From: Neostapfia colusana
Lineage: Eukaryota > Streptophyta > Magnoliopsida > Poales > Poaceae
Length of the DNA: 64,000 nucleotides
Direction of reading: 5' to 3'
NCBI GenBank assembly: GCA_030760725.1
Contig: JASWHV010000008.1
Location: 57,883,671-57,947,670 of the forward strand
In this document: piece by piece, positions 59,668-64,000 of the stretch
Layout of the letters: the number at the start of each line of letters is the position of its first letter
Numbering within the stretch: the stretch's first letter is position 1
The notes under the pieces: model-generated
Databases searched by the model: none
What the model saw: only the letters and a program-made list of their open reading frames with translations
Told to the model about the DNA's origin: nothing
Made by a program: the position numbers and the translations under genes

Positions 59668-61043
59668 TGTCGAAGTGTAGCAACAACACTTCCCACGATA
59701 CCGCTACTGGAGCAGCCCGCAGAGGTTCTTTGATTGGAGGGGCTAACGCCTCTAGGTCGATTGAGGCTGATGAACACAGTGAACACAAGGACTTACGTGG
59801 TTCAGGCCGCCAGAGCGTAAAACCCTACGTCCACAGGGGTGATTGTTGTATTGCTTGCGCGTATGTGTGCGTAAGGGGGGCTAGAGATCGAACCCTTTGT
59901 TGGGTGGACACCCGGTCCTTTTATAGTCCAAGGCCAGGGTGGTTACAATGTGGCCTGGGGCCCGCTAGGTGGCCCTGCGGCTGTCTAAACCCTATACATA
60001 GTCTAGGGTATTTACAACAATGAGGAGAGTGGTTGGCGGAGGAGTTCAGTCCCGCCGCCTGGCGCGCTGAGCGCCTCTGACCGGCCAGCAGGTGATGATG
60101 AATACGTCGTCTTGTTGTCGTGTCCTCTCGCTCTACTGGGTGGCGTTGTGTCGTTGTCACGCCTCGCCACCTTGTCTTGTCACCATAATGGTGAACGGGC
60201 GTAGGACGGAGGCGTGCGCCATGCTCCATGAGTCTGGGGAAGGTGCGAGTCCCGAATGCACAACCTGACAACGCAGTTCCTCCTTGACTTTAAAGACCCA
60301 CAACCCATGACGGACCGTGGGCATGTGGCGGCTCTGGAGCCCTCCTCATTGGGGTGGAGGCTCAGAGCCCGAATACACGTGGCAGCTTCAGACCTCACCT
60401 CAGCGGGGAGGCTTTGTCCGAGGCCAAGGGCACATGGCGGCTCTGTAGCCCTCTTCAGCGGGGAGGAGGCTCAGAGCTCGAATACACGTGGCAGCTTCGG
60501 ATTTCACCTCAGCAGGGAGACTTGGTCCGGGGCCAAGGGCACGTGGTGGCACAAGAGCCCTCCTCAGCGGGGAGGAGGCTCAGATCCCGAATACACGTGG
60601 CAGCTCCGAACCACACCTCAGCGGGGAGGCTTGGTACGGGGCCAAGGGCATGTGGCGGCTCCAAAGCCCTCCTTAGTGGGGAGGAGGCTCAGAGCCCAGA
60701 TACACGTGGCAGCTCTGGACCTCTCCTCAGTGGGAAGGCTTTCTCCGGGGCCAAGGGCATGTGGTGGCTCCGGAGCCCTCCTCAGGGGGGAGGAGGCTCA
60801 GAGCCTGGATACATGTGGCAGCTCTGTACCTCACCTCAACGGGGAGGCTTGGTCCGGGGCCAAGGGTGTGTGGCGGCTCCGGAGCCTAGGCATACGTGGC
60901 AGCACCGGGTCCGACCTCAGTAGGGAGGCCGAGTCTGGGGCCAAGGGCACGTGGCTATGTTAGCGTCTGCCTCAGCAGGGAGTCGGAGCCTGGGCTGTCT
61001 TGAACCATCCACGTGGGGGTACCCGTTCTGCAGGGTACCGACA
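59668..61043 (-). repeat. Solo LTR of the Tat family with 109-bp tandem array
   Basis: Minus-strand ends TGTCGGTACC (61043) and TTCGACA (59668) correspond to LTRs A and B, and the ACTTCCC and AGGTTCTTT blocks are shared. No primer binding site or polypurine tract adjoins it. Flanks ACATC and GTGGC do not match, so the target duplication is lost or one end is rearranged. A tandem array fills 60320-60960. Confidence 0.75.
60320..60960. repeat. 109-bp tandem repeat array rich in ACGTG
   Basis: ATACACGTGG or a close variant recurs at about 60373, 60482, 60591, 60700 and 60809, each exactly 109 bp apart, then after a shortened unit at 60892. Each unit also has CCAAGGGCAYGTGGYGGC about midway, giving two ACGTG-like boxes per unit. 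ACGTG cores are those of plant G-box/ABRE elements bound by bZIP and bHLH factors. Confidence 0.85.
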
Positions 61044-61249
61044 GTGGCCACCGGGCCTATCTCAGGGGAGGCTACGATCCCACAGGTGGGGCCTCCATCT
61101 TACCCGCGTGGTCGCTTTGAACCTGCACTTTGGAAGTCAAAGTGGCAACGAGGTTCTAGCATAGTGGATGTGCAATTGTACCTGGCAGTCGAAAAGGCTG
61201 CACGTCCTTGACGTAATGGGCGTACTCGACAGTCGAAACGGAACCACGT
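61044..61249. other. Short unassigned stretch between LTRs
   Basis: No gene or terminus recognised. Confidence 0.4.
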
Positions 61250-63485
61250 TGTGACGCCCGGTCGCGTGAAAACGGAACCCAGCTAATGCATATGTGTGCC
61301 CAGGATGTTCATCACACATACACATATAATCCACAAACTGAATTAAGAATATAACCACAAATAATAGGGTTTAAGTACTTTATTACATCAATCTCTAACT
61401 TATTCATGCAGCGTAAGTCTCTAAACGATAGCAGAAGCAAACTAAACATGGCAGCGGCTCCATCTTAACCTCCATAGGCAAGTTTACAGTAGTTCGCACG
61501 CCTTGTACTCCACATGGTCTTCGAAGTACTCTTCTCCTATTGCTGATGTTTGTATGAAGATGCAAGGGTGAGTACATGTCGTACTCAGCAAGTGCGGGAA
61601 AAGTATGACATGTAGCTTACAACAAGGCAGGAATAAAAAGGCTCATTGCAGAAAGAAAAGTTTATTTCACAATCATGATAAAAACAGCAACTATGTCTAG
61701 GTAAATTTAATCCTAATATAACCATGTAAAACAGAAACATACCTTCATCGTAATTCACTTTCTATCAATGTCTCATCCAGCCATTAATCTTTCTCAACTT
61801 CATGTCATGCTCATAATATCTCAAATTCATATCCATCTCATACTCATATCCATCTCATATTCATTTGATCCGAAACCAAACTCATTGTCATGACTCAATA
61901 GTCCCGAAACCAATCTCGAAGACTAACCATAACCAAACCAAACATCCATCCCTCCCTCTAATCATGTGAGTTGGTCAGGCGCTTGTGACCGTAAGCACGG
62001 CTATCATGATAGTTTTACACTCTTAAGAGGTGGCACCACTTTACCTACAAGTTTGTGATTCGTCACCCATCAACGACTGCAGAACCTCCATTATACCAGT
62101 ACACAACCATCGGTGTATGGCCAAGAGATAACAAAATAGCCTTTACAAAGGGGCTACTAGATGTATGGACTCACTAAGGTTTCAACTGCAGGCTAGAATC
62201 ATCATTCTCCTACCTACGGGCCCCCTCTTGTGCCATGCAGTTCCCAGGGCAGTCCTCTCTCGACTCCCATTCCCCGCGCCTTCCACGGTCCATAACAATC
62301 TAGCAACTTACCTAATTAGTCAGCTAAGCCACATCCATATTTGGTCTTGTGGTGGCACTGTATTTCTGGCATGTGCTGGCATGAACCGATCCTTAGATCT
62401 ATGGCAAGTAAACCACCATCTCATTCTACCACATCCACGAACCAAGCTTGCCTAGATCTCCACCGATTCCATTGCCCATTATCATCATCAAGTTCTCATT
62501 ATCATTATTCATATGAGTGCAGTAGCTAACCATATTTTAACTCAGCTTCCCGTATCCCGTGGACTCAGCGAAGCAAAAGCAACAACGATCATACCTGACT
62601 CATCAACTTTCCTGGCGACAAGGGTGGTTAACAAAACTAGTAAAATCCTATAAAAGGGTGTCCCATCAAGTTGGCTCAAGCACACACGTTTTTGCAAACA
62701 AAACATTTTCAAAAACATGGGATCAATATGGTCAAGGAGCACTTGCCTTGTTCCTGTGGCTTTTGTCGCTCACTGTCTCAAAGTCTTGATGTTGTAGTTC
62801 TTCGTAGATGGCTTCCTGAGCTTGTCCTTCTACTCACGATCACGTACATACAAGATTCACAACAATCAATCATCATGCACAAACTTTACTTAAGATGCAA
62901 TGGTGCAGATGGATGCAAATCCTATGGTGTTGTTTTATTAAACCAATTTGTACGTGTTCTTGCATGTTTTAATAGGATGGCATGGGGTTTTATGATGAAC
63001 AAGGTGCAGGGATCAAGTGTGGACGTGGTAGTGATCTTGACTCAAGATCTAGATCAATTCCTCCGTCAAAAACCGATCAACACGTGATCTGTCCACAAGA
63101 AAGAGTTTTTGTCCGAAGGAAAAGAATAAAACGAATGCGGCGACGTTGTAAGAGGGTAACGAAGACCTACCTTACTTCCTTATGATCATCGGCTCTTTTC
63201 CGGCTACGGCGAACTCGACGGAGCTCGATAGCGGCTTACCGGCGGGGCTCACCGGTGACTGAACTCCGGCGGGGGGTCTAACTCGACGAGTTGGGGTCTA
63301 GGGCTTCTAAGTCGTCGACTTGGGAAAGTGTTACGTCCAAGGGGGTTTTCGGGTTCTATTTATAAAGGGATAAAGAAGAGTCCTAGTCCGATTGGATTTC
63401 AAATAAGAGTCCTATTCAATTTGTTTTGGATCTTAACAACTTATCTCCTTTTGATTTGGGTGTAGTATTAACGTGGAAGAAATCG
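61250..63485 (-). repeat. Probable minus-strand Tekay/Del-type LTR, truncated
   Basis: Starts TGTGACGCCCGG at 61250, the expected reversed LTR end. Then come TTTATTAC, GTGAGTACATGTCGTACTCAGCAAG and GACCGTAAGCACGGCT...TTTTACACTC, wording common in grass Tekay-type LTRs. A GC-rich block (63190-63300) parallels the one in the LTRs at 9146 and 23814. It breaks off where the next LTR starts. No coding region. Confidence 0.4.
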
Positions 63486-64000
63486 TGTTGGTTTCCTCAG
63501 TACCAGGTACTCGCGCACAGGGGAAAAACCGCTCAAGGATCTCGTATCTCCGCAGTGGTGAGCTCCGGAGGTGCCACGTGTCCAGCGCGGGCCGGTCCCT
63601 GCTTCTCTTCAGAGGTGAGCTCTGGACCTGCCACGTGGCCACTGCCAGGGTGAGCTCCGAAGGCACCACGTGTCTAGCGGGGCCAGGCCTCCCCTCTCCT
63701 CAGAGGCGAGCTCCGGAGACGCCACGTGTCTGGCGGAGCCAGACCTCCCTTTTCCTAATGGGCGAGCTCCAGGTGTGCCACGTGTCAGTGCCGGACATCT
63801 CCTCTCCTTAGAAGCGAGTTCCGAGAGTGCCACGTGTCAATGTCGGACCTCCTTTCTCCTGAGAGACGAGCTCTGAGGTTGCTACGTGTCCAACAGCGTC
63901 GAACCTCCCTTCTCCTCGGAGGTGAGCTCCGAGGACGACACGTGTCCAGCAGTGTCGGACCTCTCGGAGGCGAGCTCCGGTCGAACCTCTCGGAGGCGAG
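63486..64000 (+). repeat. Plus-strand Tat-family LTR, partial (runs off the right edge)
   Basis: It starts TGTTGG and then GTACTCGCGCACAGGGGAAAA, matching LTR B read from its outer end (GCGCACAGGGGAAAA). It then has about eight GAGCTCCGGAG...CACGTGTC units at roughly 35-57 bp spacing from 63558. Orientation is opposite to A, B and the solo LTR. Confidence 0.75.

Noticed and set aside
60320..60960. CRISPR-like array
   Set aside because: Units are contiguous tandem repeats in a plant LTR, without unique spacers or cas genes.
60256..60963. A 235-codon ORF in the solo LTR
   Set aside because: The 109-bp tandem array keeps frames open by chance and the translation has no domain.
59663..61048. 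Target duplication around the solo LTR
   Set aside because: Flanking 5-mers ACATC and GTGGC do not match, so clean insertion could not be shown.

Overview
The window looks like nuclear DNA of a grass (Poaceae). It has a dense pile of nested Ty3/gypsy and Ty1/copia LTR retrotransposons, hAT and CACTA DNA transposons, Stowaway and Tourist-type MITEs, a LINE fragment, and one low-copy host gene with a GC-rich first exon. There is no bacterial-style operon, tRNA, rRNA or CRISPR. The species cannot be fixed from the sequence.

The host gene encodes a plastid/mitochondrial NEET protein (CDGSH-type 2Fe-2S) and lies on the minus strand. Exon 1 (56646-56857) gives the transit peptide and the first cluster cysteine. 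Exon 2 (33263-33362) gives the other three ligands and the stop. The splice phase fits exactly and yields a 103-residue protein. The intron is 23,283 bp. About 21.8 kb of it is transposons: a hAT element (33851-42120, perfect 8-bp target duplication) carrying a young Ale-type copia; a Tourist-like MITE; an old non-autonomous copia (42956-55879, target duplication GTTGA) carrying two younger copia elements (43982-49720 and 50186-55870); and a Stowaway MITE. Every intronic element whose orientation can be read points opposite to the gene.

Left flank. 1-7574 holds two Tat-lineage gypsy elements on the minus strand: A, running off the left edge, sits inside B, a gag-plus-RNase-H deletion derivative. 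7575-9145 is AT-rich non-coding DNA. 9146-29542 is a decayed 20.4-kb Tekay/Del-type chromovirus on the plus strand. Its LTRs are very long (8.4 and 5.7 kb) because each has received an inverted copy of a related LTR. It lies in sequence that ends at 30428 with a CACTA terminus. 30429-33262 has microsatellites, a LINE fragment, a 30-nt poly-G run, a Stowaway MITE and the NEET 3' flank.

Right flank. 57110-59667 is mostly unassigned DNA with a Stowaway MITE and a decayed gypsy RT. 59668-61043 is a solo LTR of the Tat family with a 109-bp tandem array rich in ACGTG. 61250-63485 resembles a minus-strand Tekay-type LTR. A plus-strand Tat-family LTR starts at 63486 and runs off the end.

The insertion order is clear from target duplications: hAT before the Ale copia inside it; copia C before D and E inside it; gypsy B before A. 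Copia E has LTRs I cannot distinguish and an unbroken 1568-codon ORF, so it is the likeliest recently active element.
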